Origin: Kribbella turkmenica
GTDB lineage: Bacteria > Actinomycetota > Actinomycetes > Propionibacteriales > Kribbellaceae
DNA length: 53,779 bases
Direction of reading: 5' to 3'
Assembly: GCF_004348725.1 (NCBI RefSeq)
Contig: NZ_SMKR01000026.1
Location: 1 to 53,779 of the forward strand
Under the pieces are notes generated by a model, which saw only the letters and a program-made list of their open reading frames with translations, had not been told where the DNA came from and made no database searches. How positions within the stretch are numbered: the stretch's first letter is position 1; each line of letters begins with the position of its first letter. Positions 1 to 9,780 of this stretch are shown here, one piece after another. The translations under genes were made by a program, and so were the position numbers.

Positions 1-90
1 GTTCATGCACATCAGTATCTCTTGACCTCAAGGTTCCCGCGCCGCGGCTGCGTACAGAGGTAGCCGCCGCTACCGGCATAGCCTCGTGTT

Positions 91-642
91 GTGCGACTAT
101 TGCTCGTGCGCAAAGGTATCTTGAGCAAGGTGGCAGCGGGGTCCGGGGTTCTAGGAATCATACTGGCACTCTTCACATCTATCGCCCTCTACGAGTTGCA
201 TACTAGAGCGGAAGCCGCCAGACGATTTCTCTCGAGCGGCACCTCGGTAACCGCCGACCGCGTGATGTTGGAGGTCCAAGTAGGTCGAGGAACCCCAGGG
301 CTGAAGGAAGTACGCGTTGAGTTCAAGACCCGGGATCACGATACGGTCTCCACATCGCTGCAGTGGATCGACCTCGATACTCCTATACCTCGCGAGGAGG
401 AGCAGCAAGCGCCTCAGCAAGGCTCTCGCTACGCGACGCCGCTGAAGATCCTGTACTTTTCCGAGAACGCCGATGATGCGATCGCCGAGACAGACGCTCG
501 CCGCCTCGTAGAAAATCTCGACAGATATCGGCCATTGGCTTTGACGGGCCTCGGCATCGCAGCCATCTCGCTCGCTTGCGCTGGAGGGCTTCTCCTCCGT
601 CAGTGGCTCACATCGAGGAGTCGAGGCCCGTCTTCCCCCTAA
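91..642 (+). CDS. Two-helix membrane protein, DUF3592-like
   Basis: A 183-residue protein from a GTG start. A hydrophobic helix at about residues 15-35 and a second at about 150-170 flank an extracytoplasmic domain of about 110 residues. That layout, with VEVQVG- and ILYF-type strands, resembles DUF3592 membrane proteins, whose function is unknown. Base composition is lower in GC than most of the window (34 of 60 bases in one line I counted). The gene converges on the RHS gene across an IS5-type insertion. I see no operon partner. It could be a cargo or immunity-type gene for the RHS tail, but the opposite orientation is unusual for that, so this is speculation. Confidence 0.6.
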   Translation: MRLLLVRKGILSKVAAGSGVLGIILALFTSIALYELHTRAEAARRFLSSGTSVTADRVMLEVQVGRGTPGLKEVRVEFKTRDHDTVSTSLQWIDLDTPIPREEEQQAPQQGSRYATPLKILYFSENADDAIAETDARRLVENLDRYRPLALTGLGIAAISLACAGGLLLRQWLTSRSRGPSSP

Positions 643-686
643 TTGCCGCCGGTTGATGTCTCCAGCTATGAGCTCGCAACAGCTAG

Positions 687-1595
687 AGCGTGTCTGACAA
701 CATTGGGGCTGTTCGTTGAGAGCCTTGATGTCGTGTCGAGGTTTCGGTTGTTGTCCGATGTGCAGTGGTCGTTGATCGCGTCGATGCTGCCGGCTCGGAC
801 CGGTCGGCAGGGTCGTCCGTTCGCCGATGCCCGCACGATGGTCGAGGCGATCATCTACCGGTACCGGTGCGGGGTCGCGTGGCGGGATCTGCCTGAGGTA
901 TTCGGGCCGTGGCAGACGGTCTGGACCTGGCACCGGCGCATGGCTGCTGACGGTACGTGGGATGAGGTACTGGCCGCGTTGACGGCCCAGGCCGACGCCG
1001 CGGGCGGGTTGGATTGGTCGATCGCGGTCGACTCCACTATCGCCCGCGCGCATCAGCACGCGACCAACATCGCGCGCCACACAGGGGGCTGGGTCGAACT
1101 ACAAGATTCCGCGGGCCGAGCCGCCTGATCACGGGCTCAGCCGCTCTCGCGGCGGGCTGTCGACCAAGATCCATCACCTGGTCGACGGGCATGGACTGCC
1201 GCTGGTGATCGCGGTGACCGCCGGCCAGGCCAACGACGCACCGGCGCTGCTGCCGCTGCTGGCCCAGTTGCGTGTTGCCCGGCCGCTCGGCCGTCCGACA
1301 AGGGCTACTTCTCGCGCGCGATCCGAAGCCATCTGCGCGAGCGCGGGATCGTCGCGGTGATCCCGCAACCGTCCGATCAGATCGGTCACCGGCTACGCCG
1401 CGGCTCACGCGGTGGACGGCCGCCCGGCTTCGACGCGGTCGACTACCGCAACCGCAACGTCATCGAACGCCGCTTCGGCCACCTCAAGCAGTGGCGCGGA
1501 CTGGCCACCCGCTACGACAAACTCGCCATCGTCTACCGGGCCGCCGCCGTCCTCAACGCCGTCATCGCCTGGATCCGGAATTTGTCAGACATGCT
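687..1595 (+). mobile_element. IS5-family insertion sequence, 909 bp, inactive
   Basis: Terminal inverted repeats AGCGTGTCTGACAA (687-700) and its near-complement at 1582-1595 differ by one base. Both ends are flanked by CTAG (683-686 and 1596-1599), which reads as a 4-bp target duplication, although CTAG is palindromic and could equally be part of the repeats. The element lies between the DUF3592-like gene and the RHS gene. Its transposase is broken, so it is probably immobile on its own. Confidence 0.85.
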
Positions 1596-1599
1596 CTAG
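733..1599 (+). pseudogene. IS5-family transposase, two frame breaks
   Basis: The N-terminal part (GTG 733, LLSDVQWSLIASMLP, then RYRCGVAWRDLPEVFG and IAVDSTIARAHQH) is a DUF4096 plus DDE transposase. The frame stops at 1126-1128 while homology continues one frame over as DHGLSRSRGGLSTKIHHLVD. Near 1285-1300 a second break and apparent short deletion remove residues before DKGYFSRAIRSHLRERGI; the third piece runs to VLNAVIAWIRNLSDML. Its TAG stop lies in the flanking CTAG, outside the inverted repeat. Some IS5 members use one programmed frameshift between two frames, but two shifts plus missing residues point to a dead gene. Confidence 0.85.
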
Positions 1600-1671
1600 C
1601 TCCGCCCACTCTCGGGAATGCTCTGATCCACCGGAGATCAGCCTTACGCAGACCACGCAGAATCCTACCGA

Positions 1672-1703
1672 GAACTGGCCGCCTACCGAACTGGCCGCCT
1701 ACC
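1672..1703. repeat. 16-bp tandem duplication over the RHS stop codon
   Basis: GAACTGGCCGCCTACC occurs at 1672-1687 and again immediately at 1688-1703. The second copy contains the RHS stop codon (TAG on the minus strand, 1701-1699). It is a perfect two-copy repeat; the first copy is non-coding. Confidence 0.85.
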
Positions 1704-4700
1704 AATCGAGCCATTTGAATCGCCTCTGGACGGTGCGCTGACGGCCCGCAGAGAAACCCCATCGCCCGGGGAGATTCCACTGGAATTCGCGATCGCGCTT
1801 CCGCTTGTATCTGGTACCAGATTGACAGTATCCAAAGCCGCCCGCAGGAGTCGAGAAGCTCCCTCCGGTGCAATGTTTTCCACGTTGCCGAGGGCGGAGC
1901 TGTGACACGCCAAGGGTGATCCCAGGAGTCGACCATCCATACTGGCGAGACCTGGAGATACTTGTCGCACTAAAATACCCGCCTTGGAATCCAACGCCGT
2001 AGCAGATCACCGCGCAGCCGCCCGCACTAATTGTTGTGTGCCGGTACCGATTTCGAACCTCTCTGTAACCCCAGCGCGCTGCTCTACTCGCACCCTTCCT
2101 GACGCATTTCCAGCTCTTCCAGGGAGCGTACTTACAGCTTCTCTTCCGGCCATCCAAATCGTAACTGTTGACAGGATCCGTGGGGTACACATAAGCGTTG
2201 GCATTACCACCAGCAACCGGATCGATGCTGCTGAAGAGACCAGTCGCCGGGTTGTAGATTCTCACACCCATCGCCGCGAGTCCCGAATCTAGGGTCGCCC
2301 GTTGCTTGGCTCCTAGCCAGCCGTATCGGATTAGGCCGGTTTCTCTTGCTCCCATTGGGATGCCGTACTCATCGCAGCCGCTCCAGTTGTCGATGCTGGT
2401 CGCGGGCCCGGTGGCCGGCAGTGTCACCGTACTCACGACGTCGCCGTGGTTGTTGGCCAGGGTGAGGTCGGCGGCGCCGGTCTCGTCGACGGTGAGGGAC
2501 AGGTCGCCGCCGATGAGTTCCGCGTACCGGGTGGAAAAGGTGCCTTCGGTGACCCAGGTCGGGTTGTCGCCGCTGTCGGTGTAGTGGCGGGTTTTCTGGG
2601 TGGTGCCGGAGCCGGTGGTGGTGGTTTCGACGGCGCGCCGGTCGGCGGCGTCGAGGGTGAACGTGGTGGTGGTTCCGCCTTGGGCGATGGATTGGGCGAG
2701 GTCGTTGTCGTAGTAGGCCAGCGCGATGTTCCCGTCGGCTGGGTTGGGTGCGTCGGTGGCGGGCAGGGTGGTGGTGCGTCCGAGCGCGTCGTAGGCGTAG
2801 TTGCCGGTGCCGTTGGCGCCGGTGATGGGCCGGTCGGCGGTGTCGAAGGCGCGGGTGATGGTGGTGGCGCCGGTGGTGGTGCAGATGCCGTCGGGGCCGC
2901 TGGTGGCGGTGGCTTTGGTGAGGCGGTTGTCGTTGGCGTCGAAGCCGTAGCTGCGGGTGATGCAGGGTGTGGTGGTGGGGTCGGTGATGTCGACTCCGGC
3001 GGCGGTGGCGGTGCGGTCCTTGACGGTGACGAGCCTGCCGGCGTTGTCGTAGCTGTAGGAGCGGTCGTAGGGGATCGCGTCTCCCGGGGCTCCGCCTCCG
3101 GCGGGTCCGGTGAAGGCGGCTCCGTCGGGGGTCCATTCGCGGGCGACGCGGCCGGTGACGTCGTTGTCGATCGACCAGGACAGCCAGCCGCCGTTGGGGT
3201 CGACGGTGGTGGAGCCGTCGTCGTTTTGTGTGGTGAGTTGGCCGGTGTAGCGCAGGCCGATGGGTTCACCGGCGTTGTCGGTGTCGTTGTGCTGGGTGAC
3301 GCCGCCGGGCAGTTTCTGGGTGGTCATGGTGCCGTCGGCGTCGTAGCTGCCGGCCGAGGTCCAGGTGGTGCCGGCGGTGGTGACGTCGACCTTGGTCGCG
3401 AGGCCGCGGCGTTCTTGTTTGCCGTTGGCGTCGGTCCCGTCGTAGGTGTAGGTGGTGGAGCCGTTCGCGTCGGTGACAGTGGCGACGGATCCGGCGGCGT
3501 TGTAGACCGTTGTGGTGGCGGTTTCGCCGGACGGTTGGTAGCTGGTTTGGCGGCCCCAGGTGTCGTAGCCGGTGGTGATGGTGCCAGCAGTGGTGCCGTC
3601 GGTGTTCTTGGCTGTCACCACGGTCGGTTGCCCGGTGGCGGGGTCGTAGGTGGTGATCTTCTCGGTGTTCGGTGTGGAGCCGGTGAGGCCGGTAACCGCC
3701 GTCTTTGTGGAGGCGGTGCGGCCGTCGAGTAGGTAGGTCGTGGTGGTGGTGCGGGTGACCGTGCCGGAGGTTTCGGTGATGGTCTTCGCCGCGAGCAGGT
3801 AGCTGAACGCCGACGTCGTGGTCGACGGCAGACTCGGCCCGGAACTCGGGGCCGCCGCAGGGTAGGTCGTGCAGACCAGGCCGGCCCACTGCGGCTTAGC
3901 ACCGCAGACGGGGTGGATGGCGTCGGCGGCCGCGGTGTAGTAGACGGTCTTGGTGGTGCCGGCGTCGGCGCCGTTCGAGGCCGGTTGCCGGGTCTCGATG
4001 ACACGGCCTTCGGCGTCGTAGCGGGTGAGTTTCACGATGTCACCGGCGTTGTTGGTGCCGTTGAGGTCGACGTCGGTGATGGTCTTGCCGGGCTGGCTCT
4101 TGCCCCACCCATCCGCGTCCCCGCTGATGGGTGGGCCGTAGTCGGTCAGGGTCTGGCCGGTGGTCTCGAGGTCGGTGCCGGTGCCGGGGTCGTGGGCGTA
4201 GGAGGTTTCGGTGGTGGCCAGCCGGTACGGCAGCGACGTGTCCGGGTTGATGCCGGCGTTCGGTGCGCCCTGGTCGTAGGTGGTGTGGGTGTGCGGGCGG
4301 ACCCAGGCGGTGGTGCCGTCCTTCAGCGCGGCCCAGCGGGCGGGACCGTAGGTGTCGGTCACCAGGGTGCCGGCTGGGGTGACGACGGTATCGCCGTTCT
4401 TGATGTCGGCGTTGTAGACGGTGACAGTGGCGAGCTGGTCGACGGTTGACCCGGCCGGGAGGTTGTCGTCTATCACCGCGCGCAGGGCGCGTTCGTCGAG
4501 TTCCCGCACGACGTTGCCTTGGGTGTCGTAGTCGGTGGCGGTGTACTGCCAGTTCCCGGCGCCGTACTTGGCGGTGTTGACCGTGTAGCCGGCCGCGTCG
4601 GTGTATTGAAGGTCGGCGTACTGCCAATCGCCAGCGCCGGGTGCGCCGGTGAGTGGATGGTCGGGGCCGAACACCGCGTACCCGCTGGCCGGGACAGCGT

Positions 4701-7700
4701 TCTGGTTCCAGCGCGCCACCGACCCGGCGGTCAGGTCGGGCAGGCCGTCGCCGGACAGCGGGATGTCGTACACGTACTTGCCGAGGGTCGCGGTGCCGCC
4801 GGCCGGGTCACCGGCGGGCCGGGCACGGGTGACCGAGTCGAGTTTCGGGCGCTGGTCGACGGTGACGTAGTTGAGCTGGTAGGCGACCTGTCCGGCGGGT
4901 TTGACCGAGGTCAGGTCGTTGTCGGCGTTGTAGGTGTACTCCGTCGACAGACCAGAGCGCGGGTCGGTGACCGTGGTCAGCCGGGCGTTCGAATCGTAGG
5001 TGTAGGCGGCGACCTGGACCGAGTCCATCCCGGCCCCGCCGGTCTTGTCGGGGTTGTAGATGTCCAGCCAGGCCTGGCTGATCCGCACCCGGGTCGCGCC
5101 GATCGTGGTGTAGCTGAACCGCAGCGCGCGGCAGCCCGGGTTCATCCCGGTCAACGGGTTCGTCGGGTTGTAGGCGCCACACGTCACGCCCGGCGGCGCG
5201 GGCGCGATGATCCGCACCACCCGGCCGGTGCCGTCATAGGCGAACGTCGTCTTACCCGCGATCCCGGGCTCGGAGATACCGTCCGGCCGGAACTCGACCG
5301 CGGTGTTCGCGGCCGGTGCCGTGTGCAGTTTCCAGGTGGTGACGGTGCCGTCGTCCTCGATGTAGGACAGCACCGTGTTGATCCCGGTGCCGGTGATCGT
5401 CAGCCGGGAGCCGTCGACCTCGGTGTCGGCGTCGACCGCAGTCCAGTCGCCAGTCGCGAACGTCGCGGTGGTGCGGCGCTGCCCGGTCGGGGACTCGTAG
5501 ATCAGGCTGGTGCCGTCGCCGTCCATCAGCACCAGCGTGCCGTCCAGGCGGGTGGAGTCGATCACCTGCATCCCCGCAGCACCTGCGTCGGCGCCGTCGA
5601 ACTGGGTGCTCCACCCGTCCCCGAACACGTTGTGGATCGGGGTCCGCGGCGTCTCATACGTCATGTGAGAGCGGGTGATCGACAGGTCACCGGTGTAGCC
5701 GGGGACCGAGATGTCGGTCGCCGACGCGTTGAACTCGCCGGTGAACAACGCCACCTGCCCCGGCCCGGCCGCGCTGGTGGGGAACCCGTTGCCGAACGCG
5801 TGCGGCAACCGCTGCACCGTCGTCCCGGGGGTCTGCGACCACGTGCACTGCACGGTGCTGCCGTAGGTGAAACAGACCTGGAGGTCGAGTTTGACCGGGA
5901 CCCGCTCGTCCAGCTGGGTCGGCTGCACACCGGTGGTGTCGGGATCGGAGTCCAGGAAATCGTCGGTCTTGGCGTTGTTGGTGTCCCAGGTCGTGTTCAC
6001 GGTGACGCCGCCGGCGCCGTTGTCCGTCACGGGTAGTTCGGTGGTGTCTTCGTTCCAGCCGACCAGGTCATCGGCGCCGCCGTACCCAGACACCCGCCAC
6101 CGCACCTTCGCCGTCACCGACGGCGCGGTGCCCTTCGGCGGGCCGGAGGCGGTGATCCGGACCGTGTCCGCCGTGGTGATCCGCGGGTCGACGGCCGGCG
6201 ACGTCAACGCCGTGCCACCCCACCCGAAGGCGTGGGTCTTGACCGGCGACAGGTTGCCGGCCGGTGTCTCGGCCTGGGCGGTGATGGTGTGCAGGCCCGG
6301 CGTGCCGTGCGGGATCGTCACCGTCTTCTGCGCGACCGCCGGGTCACTGGAGGGTGTGATCTTCCACTGCCCGGCAACACCCGTGTTGGATGCGATGGGC
6401 GCGCCGTCGACGGTGATCCGGACATAGCCGGGCGCGTTGTACCCGGTGCCGGTCGCGGTGATCGTGCACGTCACGTCGCTGGCCGGCGAGGTGTCTTGCC
6501 AGGAGTTGTGCACGTTGTACGGCGCCGGGCACACCACCTGCGGGGCTGCGGGTGTCGCGGCGCCGGTCCGCAGCCGGGTCCAGTAGTCGGTCCACGGCCC
6601 GTCACGGCGCCCGTCGTTCGCCTTCGCCCGCACATACAACGCGGTGTTGTCCGGCAAATCCGTGCCCGGGCGACACCCCGCCGTGGTACCGGAGGCATAC
6701 ACCGACGACGTGCAAGTCCCCTTCAGGCTGGTCTCGTTGACCGGCGCAGTGTGAAACTCGTAGATGTACTTCACCGTGTTGCCATCCGGATCCGTCGCCT
6801 TCGTGCGCACCCACGGCCGCAGCGTCGGCGAATACATCGACGAGCTGGTCTCCCCCGGGGCCGCGTAGGCGACCGCCTCGGTGGTCTCCACGTTCGCGGG
6901 TTCGTTCGGCGGCCGGTTCCAGGTCAGCGAAATATACGGATCCGCGGGGCCTTCAGTGGAGTAGAACCGCTTCCACGCGTTCGCGTCCGCCTCGTTCGCC
7001 GCCTTCAACGCCACACCCGCGGTCGGATACTCAACCGCCGACCAGAACTGCGCCAGCTCCGTCATTGGAATGTAGATCCGGTCGGCCGCGCACGCGCTCG
7101 AGAAGCCCTTCGCCGCGGACACCGAGCCCCACACCTGGATGCTGGTCGTAGGTTGCGACGTCCACCGTGTCGCAGTGGTCGCCGGGTTCGCTGCGTGCAG
7201 GTTCACCACAGTCGGCGTGCAGGTTGTCGAGCCGTACTGCATCAACGACAAGTGCGCCGCGACGACGTCCTTGCCGATGAACGGCGCCGTCGGAAAGTTC
7301 AGGAACGACCGCTCGGTAGTCGCGCCGTTCTTACCCACACGCAGATCGACAGTCGACGACAAGTCATTCGGCCAGCCCGACTGGACGAACGTGTCGAAAC
7401 TCGACATCACCGGCGTGTTCGCATACGTCGGATCCACCGTCACCGGAAACACCCGCGCCGGGTCCAGGAACCAGGTCGCGTCCGGCGCGATCACCAGCGT
7501 CGCCCGACCCGCAGAAACCTGTTCAAGCGAGACGTCAACGACCACCTTGTTCGCCGGGTCACCAGTCAGCGGATCGGTGACCGAGTCCCACATGAAGGCC
7601 ACCGGGATCCGCGAACGCACCACGTCCGTCGAGTCGACAAACTCGACAGTGCCGTCCTCGAGCTGCCGCGCGGTGAGGCCCTTCGTCCGCATCGGGATCC

Positions 7701-8340
7701 GCCACACCGGAGCAGCCGCAGGGCGCTCCTTGACAATGAAATCGACCTCGAAGCCCGAACGCCGCGCATCCAAAGTCATATCGACGCCAGGCTCGACGTC
7801 AGAGTAGGTCGCCTTCGTGCCGTTCAGTGTCGGCTCAGGGAGCTTCCACGGCGCCAGCCACTCGACCTGCCGGCCCGTGCCGGCGACCGCCGAGGCAAAC
7901 ACCCCGCGGCTCACGGCGCTTTGCTTGCCCAAGCGCAAGCCCAGCTTGTGTCCGCGCGGGCCGACTGTTCCGTCCGCGGCCTTGGTCAGCGTCAGATCAA
8001 CCGACTGCCACGCACCCCTGGAAGTCTTGAACCGGATCGGCGCAGCGTGCGCCTCCGTCGTCATCGTCCCGTCAGGATTGGCCCACGTCGTGGCCGTCTC
8101 GGTGCGCATCGACTCGACCTCAACCTTCGAGCCTTGCGAACGAGCAGTCACAACGGCGGAGACCAGATCAGGCCGCGAATCGACCGTCGCCGCGGCAGGT
8201 TTCGGATCCGCAACCACGGCAGCCTGCGCCTCTTCGCGCGCCTCCACAGCAGTCGCCAGCAAGGCGAACGACATCACCGCAGCCACAACTCTCGGAAACA
8301 TCTGCGCACGGGCGCGCTGCGAACGATCCAGGACGAACAC
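1699..8340 (-). CDS. Secreted RHS/YD-repeat protein with variable C-terminal tail
   Basis: About 2213 residues from GTG 8340, chosen because a GAGGGA box precedes it and it gives an Arg-rich n-region plus hydrophobic core ending ATAVEA, a signal peptide. TTG 8403 and ATG 8301 are alternatives. In order: a DNRLRE-like adhesion domain (about residues 305-475), Ig-like linkers, a long array of YD repeats (codons near 2600-5250), then the RHS core ending in IYNPATGLFSSIDP and SYDLDGR (to 2146). The last 148 residues are unlike the rest: rich in Cys, Gly, Arg and aromatics, with GGCAVICYG. Family knowledge says such tails are swappable toxin modules; no known catalytic motif is visible. No immunity gene follows on the same strand, because the IS5 element sits there. 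Confidence 0.88.
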   Translation of the reverse strand: MFVLDRSQRARAQMFPRVVAAVMSFALLATAVEAREEAQAAVVADPKPAAATVDSRPDLVSAVVTARSQGSKVEVESMRTETATTWANPDGTMTTEAHAAPIRFKTSRGAWQSVDLTLTKAADGTVGPRGHKLGLRLGKQSAVSRGVFASAVAGTGRQVEWLAPWKLPEPTLNGTKATYSDVEPGVDMTLDARRSGFEVDFIVKERPAAAPVWRIPMRTKGLTARQLEDGTVEFVDSTDVVRSRIPVAFMWDSVTDPLTGDPANKVVVDVSLEQVSAGRATLVIAPDATWFLDPARVFPVTVDPTYANTPVMSSFDTFVQSGWPNDLSSTVDLRVGKNGATTERSFLNFPTAPFIGKDVVAAHLSLMQYGSTTCTPTVVNLHAANPATTATRWTSQPTTSIQVWGSVSAAKGFSSACAADRIYIPMTELAQFWSAVEYPTAGVALKAANEADANAWKRFYSTEGPADPYISLTWNRPPNEPANVETTEAVAYAAPGETSSSMYSPTLRPWVRTKATDPDGNTVKYIYEFHTAPVNETSLKGTCTSSVYASGTTAGCRPGTDLPDNTALYVRAKANDGRRDGPWTDYWTRLRTGAATPAAPQVVCPAPYNVHNSWQDTSPASDVTCTITATGTGYNAPGYVRITVDGAPIASNTGVAGQWKITPSSDPAVAQKTVTIPHGTPGLHTITAQAETPAGNLSPVKTHAFGWGGTALTSPAVDPRITTADTVRITASGPPKGTAPSVTAKVRWRVSGYGGADDLVGWNEDTTELPVTDNGAGGVTVNTTWDTNNAKTDDFLDSDPDTTGVQPTQLDERVPVKLDLQVCFTYGSTVQCTWSQTPGTTVQRLPHAFGNGFPTSAAGPGQVALFTGEFNASATDISVPGYTGDLSITRSHMTYETPRTPIHNVFGDGWSTQFDGADAGAAGMQVIDSTRLDGTLVLMDGDGTSLIYESPTGQRRTTATFATGDWTAVDADTEVDGSRLTITGTGINTVLSYIEDDGTVTTWKLHTAPAANTAVEFRPDGISEPGIAGKTTFAYDGTGRVVRIIAPAPPGVTCGAYNPTNPLTGMNPGCRALRFSYTTIGATRVRISQAWLDIYNPDKTGGAGMDSVQVAAYTYDSNARLTTVTDPRSGLSTEYTYNADNDLTSVKPAGQVAYQLNYVTVDQRPKLDSVTRARPAGDPAGGTATLGKYVYDIPLSGDGLPDLTAGSVARWNQNAVPASGYAVFGPDHPLTGAPGAGDWQYADLQYTDAAGYTVNTAKYGAGNWQYTATDYDTQGNVVRELDERALRAVIDDNLPAGSTVDQLATVTVYNADIKNGDTVVTPAGTLVTDTYGPARWAALKDGTTAWVRPHTHTTYDQGAPNAGINPDTSLPYRLATTETSYAHDPGTGTDLETTGQTLTDYGPPISGDADGWGKSQPGKTITDVDLNGTNNAGDIVKLTRYDAEGRVIETRQPASNGADAGTTKTVYYTAAADAIHPVCGAKPQWAGLVCTTYPAAAPSSGPSLPSTTTSAFSYLLAAKTITETSGTVTRTTTTTYLLDGRTASTKTAVTGLTGSTPNTEKITTYDPATGQPTVVTAKNTDGTTAGTITTGYDTWGRQTSYQPSGETATTTVYNAAGSVATVTDANGSTTYTYDGTDANGKQERRGLATKVDVTTAGTTWTSAGSYDADGTMTTQKLPGGVTQHNDTDNAGEPIGLRYTGQLTTQNDDGSTTVDPNGGWLSWSIDNDVTGRVAREWTPDGAAFTGPAGGGAPGDAIPYDRSYSYDNAGRLVTVKDRTATAAGVDITDPTTTPCITRSYGFDANDNRLTKATATSGPDGICTTTGATTITRAFDTADRPITGANGTGNYAYDALGRTTTLPATDAPNPADGNIALAYYDNDLAQSIAQGGTTTTFTLDAADRRAVETTTTGSGTTQKTRHYTDSGDNPTWVTEGTFSTRYAELIGGDLSLTVDETGAADLTLANNHGDVVSTVTLPATGPATSIDNWSGCDEYGIPMGARETGLIRYGWLGAKQRATLDSGLAAMGVRIYNPATGLFSSIDPVAGGNANAYVYPTDPVNSYDLDGRKRSCKYAPWKSWKCVRKGASRAARWGYREVRNRYRHTTISAGGCAVICYGVGFQGGYFSATSISRSRQYGWSTPGITLGVSQLRPRQRGKHCTGGSFSTPAGGFGYCQSGTRYKRKRDREFQWNLPGRWGFSAGRQRTVQRRFKWLDW

Positions 8341-8592
8341 GATTCCCTCGATCCCGCCTGACCAGACGGCATGGATGACGAGGCGGCGCCATCCATGGGT
8401 CAAGCAGTCATGTCATCGCCCAACGCAATGCCACCGTTACAGAATCCGAGTGAGAGGCAAATCTCATTGACCAGAAACATTTGATCGCCTATTCGCAGCG
8501 AGCCATTGGTGTTACGACAAAGCAAACCGCTGAATTGTTTGTCTTGAGTTTCCCCTCGTAACGTGGAGACATCGCCTTAGAAGGTGAGGGTG
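8341..8592. other. Intergenic region between RHS gene and IS3-type orfA
   Basis: About 250 bp that must hold the RHS promoter on the minus strand and the left edge of the truncated IS3-type element on the plus strand. The only clear signal is the ribosome-binding stretch AAGGTGAGGGTG before ATG 8593. I could not place the RHS promoter or the terminal repeat of the truncated element with confidence. Confidence 0.4.
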
Positions 8593-8855
8593 ATGGCTGA
8601 GGCGAGACGGAAGTTTGATCGGGAGTTCCGTGAGGGCGCGGTCCGGATTGTTCGGGAGACCGGGAAGCCGATCGCGCAGGTCGCGCGCGAGCTGGGGGTG
8701 AACGCGGGCACGTTGGCGAACTGGGTGGCCAGGGACCGGCAGGCCCACGGTGGTGACGGGCGGTTGAGCGAGGACGAGCGGGCCGAGCTGGCCAGGTTGC
8801 GGCGGGAGAACGCGGAGCTGGCGATGGAGCGCGATGTCCTAATAGGACTCGTCGA
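8593..8855 (+). pseudogene. IS3-type transposase orfA, 3' truncated
   Basis: The protein starts MAEARRKFDREFREGAV, followed by the helix-turn-helix IAQVARELGVNAGTLANWV and a leucine-zipper-like LARLRRENAELAMERDVL, the standard layout of an IS3-family OrfA. Homology ends just after AMERDVL, where the inverted repeat of a second IS3-family element begins at 8856. The later open stretch to 8880 is read into that element. The orfB that should follow is absent on the far side of the insertion (10132 onward is a different gene), so material was lost as well as interrupted. Confidence 0.8.
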
Positions 8856-8889
8856 AGGGGTCTGCTGCACGAGTAGGTGACAGTTTCGG

Positions 8890-9780
8890 TCACGCGGCCT
8901 GACTGGCCGGTGGGGTGATGATTGTTTCGTATTCGATGGGTGTCAACCGGCCGAGGGCGGCTTGGCGTCTGCGGCGGTGGTAGGTGCGTTCGTCCAGGTC
9001 ACGATCGCGAGCCTGAGTTCGTCGCGGGTGGACCAGGTTCGCCGGTCGAGAACGTTCTTTTGCAGCAGCGCGAAGAAGCTTTCCATGGCGGCGTTGTCGC
9101 CCGCGGCGCCAACTCGGCCCATCGAACCGACGATGCCGTGGCGTCCGAGTGCCCGAACGAACTTCCTGGACCGAAACTGGCCTGCGACCCGCGGTCGGTG
9201 TGCATGACACAGCCGGCGACCTCACCTCGGCGGGCGACGGCGTTGTTCAGCGCGGCCACGGCGAGACGGGACTTCATCCGGGAATCGATGGAGTAGCCCA
9301 CGATCCGGTTGGAGTACACGTCCTTGACCGCGCACAAGTACAGCTTGCCCTCGCCCGTGCGGTGCTCGGTGATGTCTGCCAGCCACAGCTGGTTCGGCAT
9401 CTCCGCGGTGAAGTGGCGGCGCACGAGATCGTCATGGACCGGCGGACCGGGCTTCTTGCCGTTCTTGCCGCGTCTCTTGCCGAACGCGCTCCACCAGCCC
9501 ATGGACGAGCAGAGCCGCCACGCGGTCCGATCTGCCATCGCCACGCCGGCATCGCGGGCCTCGTCGACCAGGAACCGGTAGCCGAACTCGGGGTCGTCGC
9601 AGTGGGCGTCGAACAGTGCGTTGGCGCGGTAGGCCTGCTCGAGCGCGGCGGCAGTGACCGGTTGGGCCAGCCACCGGTAGTAGGGCTGGCGAGCGATCTT
9701 GAGTATCCGGCACGTCACCGCCACCGGGATCCCGGCGGCGGCCAGCTCGCTCACGAGCGGGTAGAGCCTTTTCCCGGAAG
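8890..9780 (-). pseudogene. IS3-family transposase orfB (DDE), two frameshifts
   Basis: An IS3-type integrase catalytic domain. N-terminal part: SELAAAGIPVAVTCRILKIA, then WLADITEHRTGEGKLYLCAVKDV (first Asp) and CVMHTDRGSQ (second Asp). After GSQ an apparent 5-base insertion near 9178-9182 shifts the frame; the correct reading continues FRSRKFVRALGRHGIVGS and NAAMESFFALLQKN (Glu). A second break near 8985-8990, apparently one missing base, separates this from ERTYHRRRRQAALGRLTPIE, which ends at 8890. With all three acidic residues in separate reading frames, no full-length catalytic protein is expected. Confidence 0.87.

Noticed and set aside
2446..8361. Long plus-strand open frames (up to about 700 codons) opposite the RHS gene
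   Set aside because: They are Val/Gly- or Arg-rich antisense shadows of the YD-repeat region, with no motifs or ribosome-binding sites.
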